Below are positions 1-11,100 of a stretch of DNA of 64,000 nt, piece after piece. Within the stretch, counting starts at the first letter, position 1; each line of letters opens with the position of its first letter. The translations under genes were made by a program, and so were the position numbers. The notes under the pieces were generated by a model. It saw nothing but the letters and a program-made list of their open reading frames with translations, made no database searches and was not told the origin of the DNA. Origin of the DNA: Flavobacteriia bacterium (GTDB taxonomy: Bacteria > Bacteroidota > Bacteroidia > Flavobacteriales_D > Crocinitomicaceae); contig JAPLEV010000051.1 of assembly GCA_026391005.1 (NCBI GenBank), positions 1 to 64,000 on the forward strand. The letters are read 5' to 3'.

Positions 1-941
1 TAATTATTGGCAATTAAGGTTTGGGCCATACCTGGAATTACCGTAGTTAAAACATCTTGTGTTAAATCATAATTGACAAAATATCGATATAACTTAGAAC
101 AGATAAATTCAGCTACTTCAGCTTGTTGGAAGATTACATCGATATAATCTGAGTATTCACTTCCAGCATTATTAGTAACAATAAAATCATTGAAATGATA
201 GGAAAGTTGTTTGTTAGTTGTATCGTGTAAAATTGGTGTATAAGTAGAAATTGTAGATGTCATTGTTGAACTTCGAATACCTGATACTTGAAATCCAGTT
301 AATATTTTAGCTCCAGCTGCCACATCCATTTCTGTATAATTGGAATAATCTCCGGCACCAATTTGAGTGCCTTTCCCTATGGTAAATAATTCCAGTAATT
401 CTCTTGCAAAATTTTCATTTGGACTATAAACCGTATTGGAAGCACCATTAAGAAAAATTAACATCGATGGATCAATGGTAACATCTTTCACCAATTGCTT
501 AAAATTCCCTAAACAATTTTGACGCAATAATTCTAAAAAGTGGTACATCGCCCTTGCTTCGGTTACAGCTGAAACACCAAAATGATTCTGCCAAAAGAAT
601 AGCATTTTTTCAGTAATTGACAATGACTCTTGATTAATGTTTTGCATCATCCATGCAGCAAGGGATTTATAGCGAGCAGATTCAGCATTATTGCTTGCTA
701 CTACTTGAGCTGGATAAACTGAATTCACCCAAGTTGTACCCTGAGCAACAATTGTTTCTCCTGGATCAAAAGCCACAGGTGGAGGTATTGAAACAACTTG
801 CAACAAAGAAGCAACCGTTGCTGGTAAACCATTATTTACCGCATCAAGAATCTGTTGATTTGTTGCTCCGAACATGGTTCGTCTTAACAAATGTCCGGCT
901 TCCTTTTTGGTCCAAGGACCTACATATGGATTTAAACTCAT
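1..941 (-). CDS. DUF1800 family protein, partial (C-terminus beyond window)
   Basis: Manual reverse-strand translation from ATG at 941 is open to the window edge: MSLNPYVGPWTKKEAGHLLRRTMFGATNQQ...EKMLFFWQNHFGVSAV...NCLGNFKQLVKDVTIDPSMLIFLNGASNTVYSPNENFARELLELFTIG; DUF1800 hallmarks (FWxNHF, DPxML, PNENxARELLELFT). Absent from the ORF track because truncated. Confidence 0.93.
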   Translation of the reverse strand, partial: MSLNPYVGPWTKKEAGHLLRRTMFGATNQQILDAVNNGLPATVASLLQVVSIPPPVAFDPGETIVAQGTTWVNSVYPAQVVASNNAESARYKSLAAWMMQNINQESLSITEKMLFFWQNHFGVSAVTEARAMYHFLELLRQNCLGNFKQLVKDVTIDPSMLIFLNGASNTVYSPNENFARELLELFTIGKGTQIGAGDYSNYTEMDVAAGAKILTGFQVSGIRSSTMTSTISTYTPILHDTTNKQLSYHFNDFIVTNNAGSEYSDYIDVIFQQAEVAEFICSKLYRYFVNYDLTQDVLTTVIPGMAQTLIANN

Positions 942-1164
942 TTCACAAGAAATTATTAATTACTTATAAATGTAAAAATATAAAAAGCAACCGCATAAAC
1001 CATAATTCGTATAGAAAATAAAACAAAGGGTAATATAAAATTAATGAGTTCTAAATAATCGATAAAAGTCTATTATTGAAAAGATATAATTGATCTCTAT
1101 TAGTTTTTTTCGCTCTAATTTATAAAATTTGAGTAGTTTAGTAATTGATTAATTAAATATATAA

Positions 1165-3888
1165 ATGATAAAAATATACACCAAAACAAAAATTTTCTTT
1201 TTTAGTTTTATTTTTCTTTTAGGAACCCAGTCTCTTTTTTTATCTCAAACTGCTACTTTCAACTATACAGGAACCGTTCAAACTTGGACTGTTCCACCGT
1301 GTGTTTTTTGCCTCAATATTGACATGCGTGGCGCACAGGGTGGCGGTATATTGGGTAACCCATACGGGGGCTCGGGTCAAGGAGGTCGTGGCGCAAGGGT
1401 CATTCATCCATGTATTCCGGTACAGCCTGGTCAAGTTATAGAAATTCGTATTGGTGGTTGCCCGACAACGCATACAGGAGGTTATAATGGTGGTGGTAAC
1501 GGTCATACTTTTGGAACTGTTCAGATGGCTTCAAAAGGTGGTGGTGGAGCAACCGATATACGTGTAGCGCCATATGCTTTGGCTAATCGTATTGCAGTAG
1601 CAGGAGGAGGAGGTGGCCGTTCAGGTGGTTCCTCACAACAAGGTTATCAAGCAACTGGAGGAGGAGGAGGATGCGCTTCAGGCCAACAAGGTTTTGGTTC
1701 CCCTTTCACTGGTGTTGGTGGCGGAGGTGGAACACAAGCGGCCGGTGGCAATGGCGGACCACCGTGGGGTGGCGGACAACCAGGAACAGCGGGCAGCTTA
1801 GGTCAAGGAGGGAATGGTGGTTTTTATTCCTCTGCGTCAGGCGGTGGTGGCGGTGGTGGATATTACGGTGGTGGAGGTGGTGGAGCCGATAATTGCTGTC
1901 AAGGAGCAAACGGAGGAGGTGCTGGTGGTGGTGGATCATCTTTTTACCCTGCAGGAGCAACATGCACACAAGGTTTTCAAACTAGTGATGGACAGTTAGT
2001 TATTACCTACGCAGCAGGTGGAGCTTTGATTACAGCATCTAATACTGGTCCATATTGCGTTGGACAAACGATAAATTTAAGTGCTTCGAATGGCGCATCA
2101 TCTTATTCTTGGACAGGTCCTAACGGATTTACTTCTAATGTTCAAAATCCAACTATTCCAAATTCTACAGCACTTGATGCAGGAATATATACCTTGAATT
2201 ATGTTACTCCAGCGTGTAACGGCTCAACGACAACTAACGTGGTTGTGAATATTCCGGTTAACCCATTATTTACCCAAATTACTCCAATTTGCGAAGGTGG
2301 ACAAGTTCCCCTATTGACAGGAGCATCAAACAATAACCCTGTTATAACAGGGACTTGGTCTCCAGCAGTTATTTCTTCTGCAGTAGCTGGCACACAAGTT
2401 TATACATTTACTCCAGCACCAAATTTTTGTGCCAACGTAGCTACCATGAACATTGTTATATTACCAAATGAAATTCCAACTTTCACGCAGATTAACCCAC
2501 TTTGTATAAATGATCCTGCGCCTATTTTACCCAATCCTTCAACCAATCTCACTCCTTACACAGGAACTTGGTCACCCCCAACTGTGATAACCAATACAGC
2601 GGGTATTTATACTTACGGTTTTACGCCTACAGTAGGTCAATGCGCAGTAGCGACAACCATGGATATTGCTATTTTAAACTACACTATCCCGACATTTGCT
2701 CAAATTGGTCCAATATGTCAATTCACACAAGGCGTAGTTTTACCTGGAAGTTCGACGAATCTAGTTCCAATCACAGGGACATGGAATCCGGCAATTATAA
2801 ATACCCAAATTCCAAATACAACAGTTTATAACTTTACGCCTGATCCTTTTCAGTGTTCTGCAACTGGGCAAATGACCATAGTGATTGACCCTTTAAATAT
2901 TCCGCAATTTGCACAAATTGCACCAGTATGTCAAGGTGATGTGCCCCCATTAATTCCAACGGTTTCAAACAATGCTCAGGGTATTGTAGGGAATTGGACA
3001 CCGCCTACAATTGATAGTTCAATAGACGGAACCTTTACATTTACTTTTGCTCCCAATCCGAATCAATGTGCGGATACAGTTACTATGGACATTGTCGTTA
3101 TTGCAGCAATGCCACCTTCTTTCCTTGCGGATACCTTAACGGGTTGTAATCCACTGATGGTAAATCTATCTACCCAACAAGTTCAAAATGCTAATTATAC
3201 GTGGGTTTGGAATGGCAATACAATAGGCACTGGCAATAGTTTAGATTATTTATTTACAAGCGCTGGTTGTCACGATATTACTTTGATCTACAATTTACAG
3301 GGCTGTCTTGAGACTACCACCTACAATTCATACATCTGTATGGAAAATTATCCAGTCGCTTCTTTTACGAGTAACCCTAATGTATTATCTTCTCAGAGTG
3401 AAGTGATTCAATTCAACAACAATACTTTGGGAGCAGTAAGTTATTTCTGGGAATTTGGTGATGGGGAAGTTTCTTCTGAATTTGATCCTAACCATCCGTA
3501 TGTTGGTGTTTCTGAAAACATGCTTGTTACATTAACAGCATCAACTCCACTTGGTTGTACAGATATCTATGAATTAACATTGGTAGTGATTAGCGATCCG
3601 ATATTCTATGTTCCTAATACGTTCACGCCTGATCAAGATGAAAATAATCAAACATGGTTTCCTGTATTTACAACTGGGTTTGACCCCTATAAATTTTCTC
3701 TTCTTATATTCAATAGATGGGGTGAAATCATATGGGAGAGTCTAAATGCTGAGGGACAATGGGATGGCACATACGGTATAAATGGACTTGATGTACCGAT
3801 AGGAACATATACTTGGATGATCAATTATTCCAATAAAGAAACAGATGATAAGAAAGTAATTACAGGCACGGTAAACCTTATTCGATAA
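1165..3888 (+). CDS. Secreted glycine-rich multidomain protein with four ~70-aa repeats, PKD-like domain and T9SS type B (CHU_C) sorting domain
   Basis: Signal peptide; TFNYTGTVQTWTVP Gly-rich domain; four 'xPxFxQIxPxC...GTWxPxxI...YxFTPxxxxCA' repeats; 'YFWEFGDGEVSSE' PKD motif; C-terminus 'FYVPNTFTPDQDENN...FNRWGEIIWES...WDGTYG...PIGTYTW'. Confidence 0.88.
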   Translation: MIKIYTKTKIFFFSFIFLLGTQSLFLSQTATFNYTGTVQTWTVPPCVFCLNIDMRGAQGGGILGNPYGGSGQGGRGARVIHPCIPVQPGQVIEIRIGGCPTTHTGGYNGGGNGHTFGTVQMASKGGGGATDIRVAPYALANRIAVAGGGGGRSGGSSQQGYQATGGGGGCASGQQGFGSPFTGVGGGGGTQAAGGNGGPPWGGGQPGTAGSLGQGGNGGFYSSASGGGGGGGYYGGGGGGADNCCQGANGGGAGGGGSSFYPAGATCTQGFQTSDGQLVITYAAGGALITASNTGPYCVGQTINLSASNGASSYSWTGPNGFTSNVQNPTIPNSTALDAGIYTLNYVTPACNGSTTTNVVVNIPVNPLFTQITPICEGGQVPLLTGASNNNPVITGTWSPAVISSAVAGTQVYTFTPAPNFCANVATMNIVILPNEIPTFTQINPLCINDPAPILPNPSTNLTPYTGTWSPPTVITNTAGIYTYGFTPTVGQCAVATTMDIAILNYTIPTFAQIGPICQFTQGVVLPGSSTNLVPITGTWNPAIINTQIPNTTVYNFTPDPFQCSATGQMTIVIDPLNIPQFAQIAPVCQGDVPPLIPTVSNNAQGIVGNWTPPTIDSSIDGTFTFTFAPNPNQCADTVTMDIVVIAAMPPSFLADTLTGCNPLMVNLSTQQVQNANYTWVWNGNTIGTGNSLDYLFTSAGCHDITLIYNLQGCLETTTYNSYICMENYPVASFTSNPNVLSSQSEVIQFNNNTLGAVSYFWEFGDGEVSSEFDPNHPYVGVSENMLVTLTASTPLGCTDIYELTLVVISDPIFYVPNTFTPDQDENNQTWFPVFTTGFDPYKFSLLIFNRWGEIIWESLNAEGQWDGTYGINGLDVPIGTYTWMINYSNKETDDKKVITGTVNLIR

Positions 3889-3905
3889 GAATAAGTAAGC
3901 TTCAA

Positions 3906-5216
3906 TTATTTCTTACGGAAGAAAATCTTAATCGGAACTCCTTTAAAATCAAAAACTTCACGCATACGATTTTCTAAAAATCGTCGGTAAGCTTCTGTTA
4001 AGTATTGCGGCAAATTACAAAAGAATGCAAAAGCTGGTGCATGTGTCGGTAATTGTTGAACAAACTTAATTTTGATGTATTTCCCTTTATTTGCTGGAGG
4101 AGGTGTTTGTTGAATAATTTCCAACATCACATCATTTAATTTTGAAGTAGGTATTTTCTTCGTGCGATTTGCAAAAACCTCCATTGCCGTTTCTAGCGCT
4201 TTATGGATTCGTTGTTTTGTAATCGTTGAAGTAAAAATAATGGGAACATCATTGTAAGGCGCTAATTGATTTCGTAGATTTTCCTCGTATTCCACCATCG
4301 TTCTGTGGTCTTTTTCTACTAAATCCCATTTATTTACAAGCACCACTACCCCCTTAGAATTTTTTTCAATCATGTAATAAATACTCAGATCCTGTTTTTG
4401 AATTCCTTCAGAAGCATCAATTAAAAAAAGGCAAACATCAGCATTTTCAATGGTTCGAATAGAACGAAGTACAGAATAAAACTCAATATCTTCCGTGACT
4501 TTTGCTTTTTTGCGAATACCCGCCGTATCGATTAAAATAAAATCGAATCCAAATGATTTATATCGTGTATGGATAGAGTCGCGTGTTGTTCCTGAAATAT
4601 CTGTAACGATATTTCTTTCTTGTCCCGTAAACGCGTTAATGAGAGAGGACTTCCCAACATTTGGTCGACCAACGATAGCGAACCTTGGTAAATCATCTTC
4701 CTCACGAATTGATTCATTTTCCTTGTCAAAATAAGGAACAAGTGTATCTAAAATTTCACCTGTTCCACTTCCATTCGCTGCTGAAAGATCAAATACCTCA
4801 CCAAGTCCTAGCGAGTAAAACTCAGCAGACATTCCTACACGATCATTACTATCCACCTTATTGGCAACAACGATTATTTTCTTCTTACTTTTTCGTAGCA
4901 ATTGTGCCACCACATTATCCATTTCGACAATTCCAGTAGTAACATCGAGCATGAACAGAATAACATTGGCTTCTTCAACCGCTAATTCAACCTGCTTTCT
5001 AATTTCACCCTCAAAAATATCTTCTTTTGTAGTAGCGTACCCACCTGTATCAATAACAGAAAACTGATAACCATTCCATTCCCCTTTGCCATAAAGACGA
5101 TCGCGCGTAACACCACTAATTTCTTTTACGATGGCATCCCGAGACTCTGTTAAACGATTAAAAAGTGTAGATTTTCCAACATTTGGTCTTCCAACAATGG
5201 CGACTATATTGCTCAT
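3906..5216 (-). CDS. der: Ribosome biogenesis GTPase Der (EngA), two tandem G domains
   Basis: Two GRPNVGKS P-loops, two DT(A/G)G motifs, NKVD/NKWD and a C-terminal KH-like domain. Confidence 0.98.
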   Translation of the reverse strand: MSNIVAIVGRPNVGKSTLFNRLTESRDAIVKEISGVTRDRLYGKGEWNGYQFSVIDTGGYATTKEDIFEGEIRKQVELAVEEANVILFMLDVTTGIVEMDNVVAQLLRKSKKKIIVVANKVDSNDRVGMSAEFYSLGLGEVFDLSAANGSGTGEILDTLVPYFDKENESIREEDDLPRFAIVGRPNVGKSSLINAFTGQERNIVTDISGTTRDSIHTRYKSFGFDFILIDTAGIRKKAKVTEDIEFYSVLRSIRTIENADVCLFLIDASEGIQKQDLSIYYMIEKNSKGVVVLVNKWDLVEKDHRTMVEYEENLRNQLAPYNDVPIIFTSTITKQRIHKALETAMEVFANRTKKIPTSKLNDVMLEIIQQTPPPANKGKYIKIKFVQQLPTHAPAFAFFCNLPQYLTEAYRRFLENRMREVFDFKGVPIKIFFRKK

Positions 5217-5237
5217 TTTTTATTCTCCTATTGACTA

Positions 5238-6113
5238 TTAATATCCGTATTTTTTTAGCTTCGCTTCTGTTGATCGCCAATCTTTATCTACTTTAACAAA
5301 AGTATCCAAATAGACTTTCTTATCAAGAAATTTTTGAATTTCAAAGCGCGCACTACTTCCGATTTTCTTCAGCATCTCCCCCCCTTTACCGATTACGATC
5401 CCTTTTTGGGATTCTCTTTCCACAATGATTATTGCTCTAATTCGCGTTATGTTTTCCTCTTCAATAAATTCCTCAATTTCAATTTGACAACTGTAAGGAA
5501 CTTCTTTTTGACAAAGGTAAAAAATCTTACCGCGGATAATCTCTGACACAAAAAATCGCATGGGACGATCAGATATCTCTTCCTTATCGTAATAGGGAGG
5601 ATTTTCAGGAATTAGCGATAAAATTTTTAACCAAACAGCATCAATGCTAAAATTATGCAAGGCAGAAATTGGAAAAACCAGCGCATCCGGCAATTCATTT
5701 TGCCAGTACAACGCCTTTTCCATTACCTCTTCTTGGTTTGACAAATCAATTTTATTGATTAAACACAAAACAGGCACCTTCAATTTTTTGATCTTCTCAA
5801 GTGTTGCCTTGTGATTCATTTCATTTTCCTGTGTATCGGTAATGAACAAAACTAAGTCTGCATCTTGTAAAGAAGCATTTACATACTCCATCATGTTTTC
5901 ATGAAGTTTATATGCGGCATTAATAACACCTGGAGTATCTGAAAAAACGATCTGATAATCCTCTTCATTTACAATTCCAAGGATCCGATGGCGCGTTGTT
6001 TGAGCCTTAGCTGTAACAATCGATAACTTTTCACCAACCAAATGATTCATTAATGTAGACTTACCTACATTTGGACTTCCAACAATACTTACAAAACCAG
6101 ATTTATGTGCCAT
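5238..6113 (-). CDS. era: GTPase Era
   Basis: [21 protein letters not shown]-terminal KH 'GKGGEMLKKIGSSAR'. Confidence 0.98.
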   Translation of the reverse strand: MAHKSGFVSIVGSPNVGKSTLMNHLVGEKLSIVTAKAQTTRHRILGIVNEEDYQIVFSDTPGVINAAYKLHENMMEYVNASLQDADLVLFITDTQENEMNHKATLEKIKKLKVPVLCLINKIDLSNQEEVMEKALYWQNELPDALVFPISALHNFSIDAVWLKILSLIPENPPYYDKEEISDRPMRFFVSEIIRGKIFYLCQKEVPYSCQIEIEEFIEEENITRIRAIIIVERESQKGIVIGKGGEMLKKIGSSARFEIQKFLDKKVYLDTFVKVDKDWRSTEAKLKKYGY

Positions 6114-6215
6114 TCATTTAAACTAGCTGCAAAGGTAAGGAATTAAACACAGCCTTAAAATTAGAATTCCGGAAATAAGCCAAGTATTCCCTAAATAATT
6201 AACTTTACTACCTAA

Positions 6216-7250
6216 ATGGAACACGAAATTTTTATGCAACGTTGCGTTGACCTCGCTTATTTAGGGCAGGGAAATGTCAGTCCAAACCCAATGGTGGGAT
6301 GTGTTATCGTTAAAAATGGTCTGGTAATCGGAGAAGGATATCATTCAGAATACGGTGGAAAACATGCCGAAATAAAAGCAATAGAAAGTGTTATAGATCA
6401 GAAAGAAATAGAAAATTCAACCGTATATATTTCTTTAGAACCTTGCGTTCATCATGGAAAAACACCTCCTTGTGTAGCAGAGTTGATTAGTAGAAAAATT
6501 AAAACAGCTGTAATTGGAAGCAGGGACAGTAATCCAATTGTTGGAGGAAAAGGCATAGAATCCTTAAAAAGAGCAGAGATAGAAGTAATTGAAAATGTCC
6601 TTGAAGAAGAATGTCGGAAATTAAACAAGCGATTTTTCACCTTTCATGAAAAAAGAAGGCCATATGTAATATTAAAATGGGCGCAGACATCCGATGGTTA
6701 TTTAGATAAAAATCGAGAAACGGACGAAAAGGGTATCAATTGGATTTCCTCCCCTGAATCGAAAGTCCTTGTTCATAAATGGAGAAGCGAAGAGCAAAGT
6801 ATTCTCGTAGGTAGAAATACCATATTGAATGATAATCCATCACTTACTGTTCGTGAGATCAGCGGTAAAAATCCAACTAGAATTGTAATTGATAGTCAAA
6901 TGCAATTGAGTAAAGATGTCAATATTTTTTCCAATGATGCACCAACCCTTGTCTTCAATAGAATTCAAAATAAAAAGTTAGATGGTGTGGAATGGATAAA
7001 AATACAAGAAACATCCACAAAATATATTTTAGAAGAATTGTATAAGCGCAATATCCAATCCGTCTTAGTGGAAGGAGGCAGTCGAACACTCCAATATTTT
7101 ATTATTGATAATGTGTGGGATGAAGCACGAGTAATTGTTGGTGACATTAAGTTTGGAGATGGTGTTAAAGCGCCCATAATTAACAAAGTTCCAGTTCGGG
7201 CACATCAATTTAGCGATCACGACACCATATTTTACTTTACTAGAAGATGA
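6216..7250 (+). CDS. ribD: Bifunctional riboflavin biosynthesis deaminase/reductase RibD
   Basis: N-terminal deaminase (SPNPMVGCVIVK, HAEIKAI, EPCVHHGKTPPC) plus RibD reductase domain (LVEGGSRTLQYFI). Confidence 0.97.
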   Translation: MEHEIFMQRCVDLAYLGQGNVSPNPMVGCVIVKNGLVIGEGYHSEYGGKHAEIKAIESVIDQKEIENSTVYISLEPCVHHGKTPPCVAELISRKIKTAVIGSRDSNPIVGGKGIESLKRAEIEVIENVLEEECRKLNKRFFTFHEKRRPYVILKWAQTSDGYLDKNRETDEKGINWISSPESKVLVHKWRSEEQSILVGRNTILNDNPSLTVREISGKNPTRIVIDSQMQLSKDVNIFSNDAPTLVFNRIQNKKLDGVEWIKIQETSTKYILEELYKRNIQSVLVEGGSRTLQYFIIDNVWDEARVIVGDIKFGDGVKAPIINKVPVRAHQFSDHDTIFYFTRR

Positions 7251-8119
7251 TAGAACTAATAAGTTGCATCTTGTGCTCCAGTCTAATTTTTGTGGTCTTT
7301 AAACTGTTCCCAAAATATAAAATAGATACCTTTCAAGCTATTGTCTTCAACTATTTTACCGCTGCATCTTGTGGCATATTGTTTTTTCATTCGGAATTTA
7401 AGGGAGTAACGGCGAGTGATCTTGACATCCTAAAGTATGCGTTTTATTGCGCTGTATTATTTATTTCCTTGTTTTTAATTATGGGCATAAGTTCCCAGCG
7501 AAATGGTGTTGCTTCCACCTCTGTCGCTGTTAAAATGTCCATGTCGATTTCGATGTTAGCTATGATTTATTACAACAATGAATCGCTCTCAATTCTTAAA
7601 ATTAGTGGCTTGATCGCTGCCATTTTAGGGGTAATTCTTGTTTCTTTACCTAGTAAAAGTGCTGCGAATGGCAAACAAGCAATTTGGATGCTATTTGTTT
7701 TATTTTTTGGAAGTGGCTTATTAGATTTTTTACTAAACGTCATCCAAAAAAGCAAACTCAGCGGATGGCATCCTGGTTTATTTTCAGCGCTGGGCTTCTT
7801 AATGGCAGGAATCATGGGCATAGTTATAATTGGCATCCAATTGCTTCGAAAAAAAATGAAAATACAACTCAAAAATATAGTCGCAGGAATCGTTTTGGGT
7901 GTGCCCAATTATTTCTCAATCTATCTTTTACTTGCAGCTTATCAAACGACAGGTTGGTCGGACTCTACCGTTTTAGCCATCATTAATGTAAGTGTTGTCC
8001 TTACAGCTTCGATTATTGGCTTGTCCCTATTTTCAGAAAAATTAAATCTTAAAAAAACGATTGGACTTTGTTTTTCAATTCTAGCCATTATCATTTTGTA
8101 TATTTCCAATGCTCGCTAG
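7247..8119 (+). CDS. EamA/DMT-family transporter, start overlapping ribD stop
   Basis: About ten hydrophobic segments in DMT-like order; ATGA overlap with the upstream gene. Confidence 0.82.
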   Translation: MIELISCILCSSLIFVVFKLFPKYKIDTFQAIVFNYFTAASCGILFFHSEFKGVTASDLDILKYAFYCAVLFISLFLIMGISSQRNGVASTSVAVKMSMSISMLAMIYYNNESLSILKISGLIAAILGVILVSLPSKSAANGKQAIWMLFVLFFGSGLLDFLLNVIQKSKLSGWHPGLFSALGFLMAGIMGIVIIGIQLLRKKMKIQLKNIVAGIVLGVPNYFSIYLLLAAYQTTGWSDSTVLAIINVSVVLTASIIGLSLFSEKLNLKKTIGLCFSILAIIILYISNAR

Positions 8120-8192
8120 AAAAGAGTATTTATACCTCATTGATTAATGAAATAAGCTATATATTTCTTAATTTAGCTGAAACAAAATTTAC

Positions 8193-11100
8193 ATGCGGAA
8201 ATTTATACTTCTAATTTTCTTATTACCGGTTGGCTTCTTGTTTTCTCAATTTAATATCAATGAAGCGAGTAATGCAAATGGAAATACCATTGTATTGCCG
8301 AACGGAAGCACCCCAGATTGGATAGAAATTTATAATAGCTCAGCAATCCCTGCTAATATTGGAGGTTGTGGGCTCAGTGACGATCGAAACTTGCCCTTGA
8401 AATGGACTTTTCCTACCACTATGATTAGTCCATTAGGATTTTTAGTGGTCCATGCAGTAAATAAAAACACCGTAAGTTTTATTGATCATTATGAAACAGC
8501 CGTATTTGCAGATTCTATTTGGCAGTATGAAACACCCATTGCCGAGATACCCCAATGGAATAGTAGCACCTTTAACAGCAGCTCATGGTCGATTGGACCC
8601 GCAAGCATTGGTTATGGTGACGGCGATGATGCAACAGATATAATTGGACCTTTCGCAACCATTTATTCTAGAATCAATTTTCAATGCACGAATATAAATG
8701 CCATAAAAAAAACAATCCTAGACATCGATTATGACGATGGATTTGTGGCCTACTTGAATGGTATTGAAATAGCTCGTGCAGGTCTAACAGGTACGCCACC
8801 AACATGGGATGAATTGGCGAGTGATCATGAAGCAACACTCCCACAAGGCGCTGCAATTCCATCTTTTGAAATTGACACGTCAATTATTCAAGCTGCCCTA
8901 ATCCTTGGGAATAATGTGCTAGCCATTGAAATTCACAATACAGATCCAAATTCATCAGATTTAACCGGAAAGCCCTATTTAACATTTGGCTATGACTCCC
9001 CAGGTTTATTTGCAAGCGGAACAACACATCCCTATTTCACTGCAACTGTTGGAGGAACACTAGAGACAAATTTTGGCATCTCAACAGGTGGAGAAATGCT
9101 TTACCTTTCAGATCCAACTGGTGTTTTTGTTGATTCATTGCTTTTAATTGATCTTGAACCTAACATGTCGAATGGTAAACTTTTAGATGGTGGCATTCCA
9201 ACTGCTACTTTTACTATACCAACACCCAATGCTACTAACAATACCTCCATTGGTTATGATGGCTATGAAAATCAAGCAACCATCACCAATACTGGCGGCG
9301 TATTTCAAGGACCTATTCTTGCTAATATCGTTAATAATTCTGTTGCCAATGGAGAACTTAGGTACACCCTAACAGGGGTTAATCCAAGCATAAATTCCCC
9401 TTTGGTAGCAGGTCCCATCTTACTTTCGACGAATTGTGTGTTGAAAGTAAGATGTTTCCCAGTTGGAACGAATTTACTTCCAAGTTTAATTAGCACAGAA
9501 ACATTTTTATTTCAAGAAGATTTTACTTTGCCCATTATTTCCTTGACCATAGATTCATTGGATCTTTATGGAGGCAATGGAATTTTTGATAATTGGTGGA
9601 CAGACTGGAGAAAGCCTTGTGTGGTAGAATATTTTGACGCAAATGGGATCAAACAGTTTGAAACAAGAGCCTCGGTAAAACCAGATGGAGGGGCAGGTGG
9701 AAGCCGATCTAACCCGCAACATAGCGTTACTATCGAACCTGCGAATTCCTTATATGGTGAAGGTCAACCGATTCATTATCCTATTATTCCTCAGAAGCCA
9801 TTTATTAAAGATTTTTATGCGCTCTATATTCGTAATGGTAGTAATTTTTGGAATCAAAGCCCACAAAGAGACGCAACCTTTTGCCGCATAATGGCAAAAA
9901 CCAATGTTAATTCACAAGCATATACCCCAGCTAACGTATTTTTAAACGGCCAATACTTTGGTGTTTATGAAGTGCGTGAAAAAGCCAACGAAGGCTATTT
10001 TAAAAACAACTATAATAACGACATGGACAGCTTGGATTTACTTTCAGTAAGTTATTTTTATGGCGCTGGGGTGATTAGAATAGTAAAAGGATCGGATACA
10101 TCATTTTACTCCATGCGCGATTACATCACTACAGCAGATGCAACAAGTCCTACCTATTTTAATGAAAGTAATAAAAAATTAGACTTGTATAATTTCACAG
10201 ATTACATAGCCGGAGAAAACTGGTATGCAAATGCCGATTGGATCTACAATAACATGAAAATGGCGAGGACACGTACAACTGATAACAAATGGCGTTTCTT
10301 TTTACAAGATTTAGAATGGGGCCTAGGTGGTTGGACCGATTATAATGCCAATATGTTTGATTGGTTTAGGTATAACCAACAACCAAATCCATTTTGGCAA
10401 ATTTATGATGCCTTGGTTCAAAATATAGAATTTAAAAATTATTTTGTGAATCGCTACGCAGACCTTATGAATTTCACTTTTCAAAGTAATAAATACACGC
10501 CAATTATTGATAGCATGTACAACGAATTGCTGCCAGATTTGCCTAGGCATTTTCAATTATGGACAGGAGACGTTGCCGGAGGAATGTCAACCTTTGCCTA
10601 TTGGCGGAACGTACACATAGCCCAATTTAATAATCGAAATGCCGTCGTACGAAATCAAATGGTTACTGAATTTAACTTAGTAAAAAAAGTAGATGTTAGT
10701 TTAGATGTATTTCCTGCAGGCGCAGGATATATCAAAATTTCAACCATAGTACCCGAAACACTTCCATGGACAGGCGTTTATTTTGACGGTGTTCCCGTAA
10801 AAATTACAGCCATCGCAAATCCTGGTTATACCTTCCAAAATTGGACCCCCAATTTAACACTTCCTGCAGGGAGTTTATTACAGTCCAGTATTACCCAAAA
10901 CATCGATCAAAATGATTTATTTAGAGCAGTATTTATTGGATCACCGGAAGAACCATCTTTAACTATTTCAGAGATTAATTACAATCCAGACGCAACAGTA
11001 GATGGCGGAAATTGGATTGAATTACACAATTTTGGAACTACGGCCATGGATTTAACAGCATGGCATATAAAGACAAAGAACCATTACGATAAATTTAGTT

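Noticed and set aside
653-1021. Forward ORF of 122 aa
   Set aside because: Antisense to the convincing DUF1800 coding frame at 1-941.
1613-1999. Alternative-frame and antisense ORFs in glycine-rich regions (also 62230-62746)
   Set aside because: Low-complexity GGN-rich DNA leaves other frames open; the primary frame has signal peptide and domains.
3877-3895. CTTATTC-GATAA-GAATAAG inverted repeat at the end of the 1165-3888 gene
   Set aside because: Short AT-rich stem overlapping the stop without a T-run; too weak to call a terminator.
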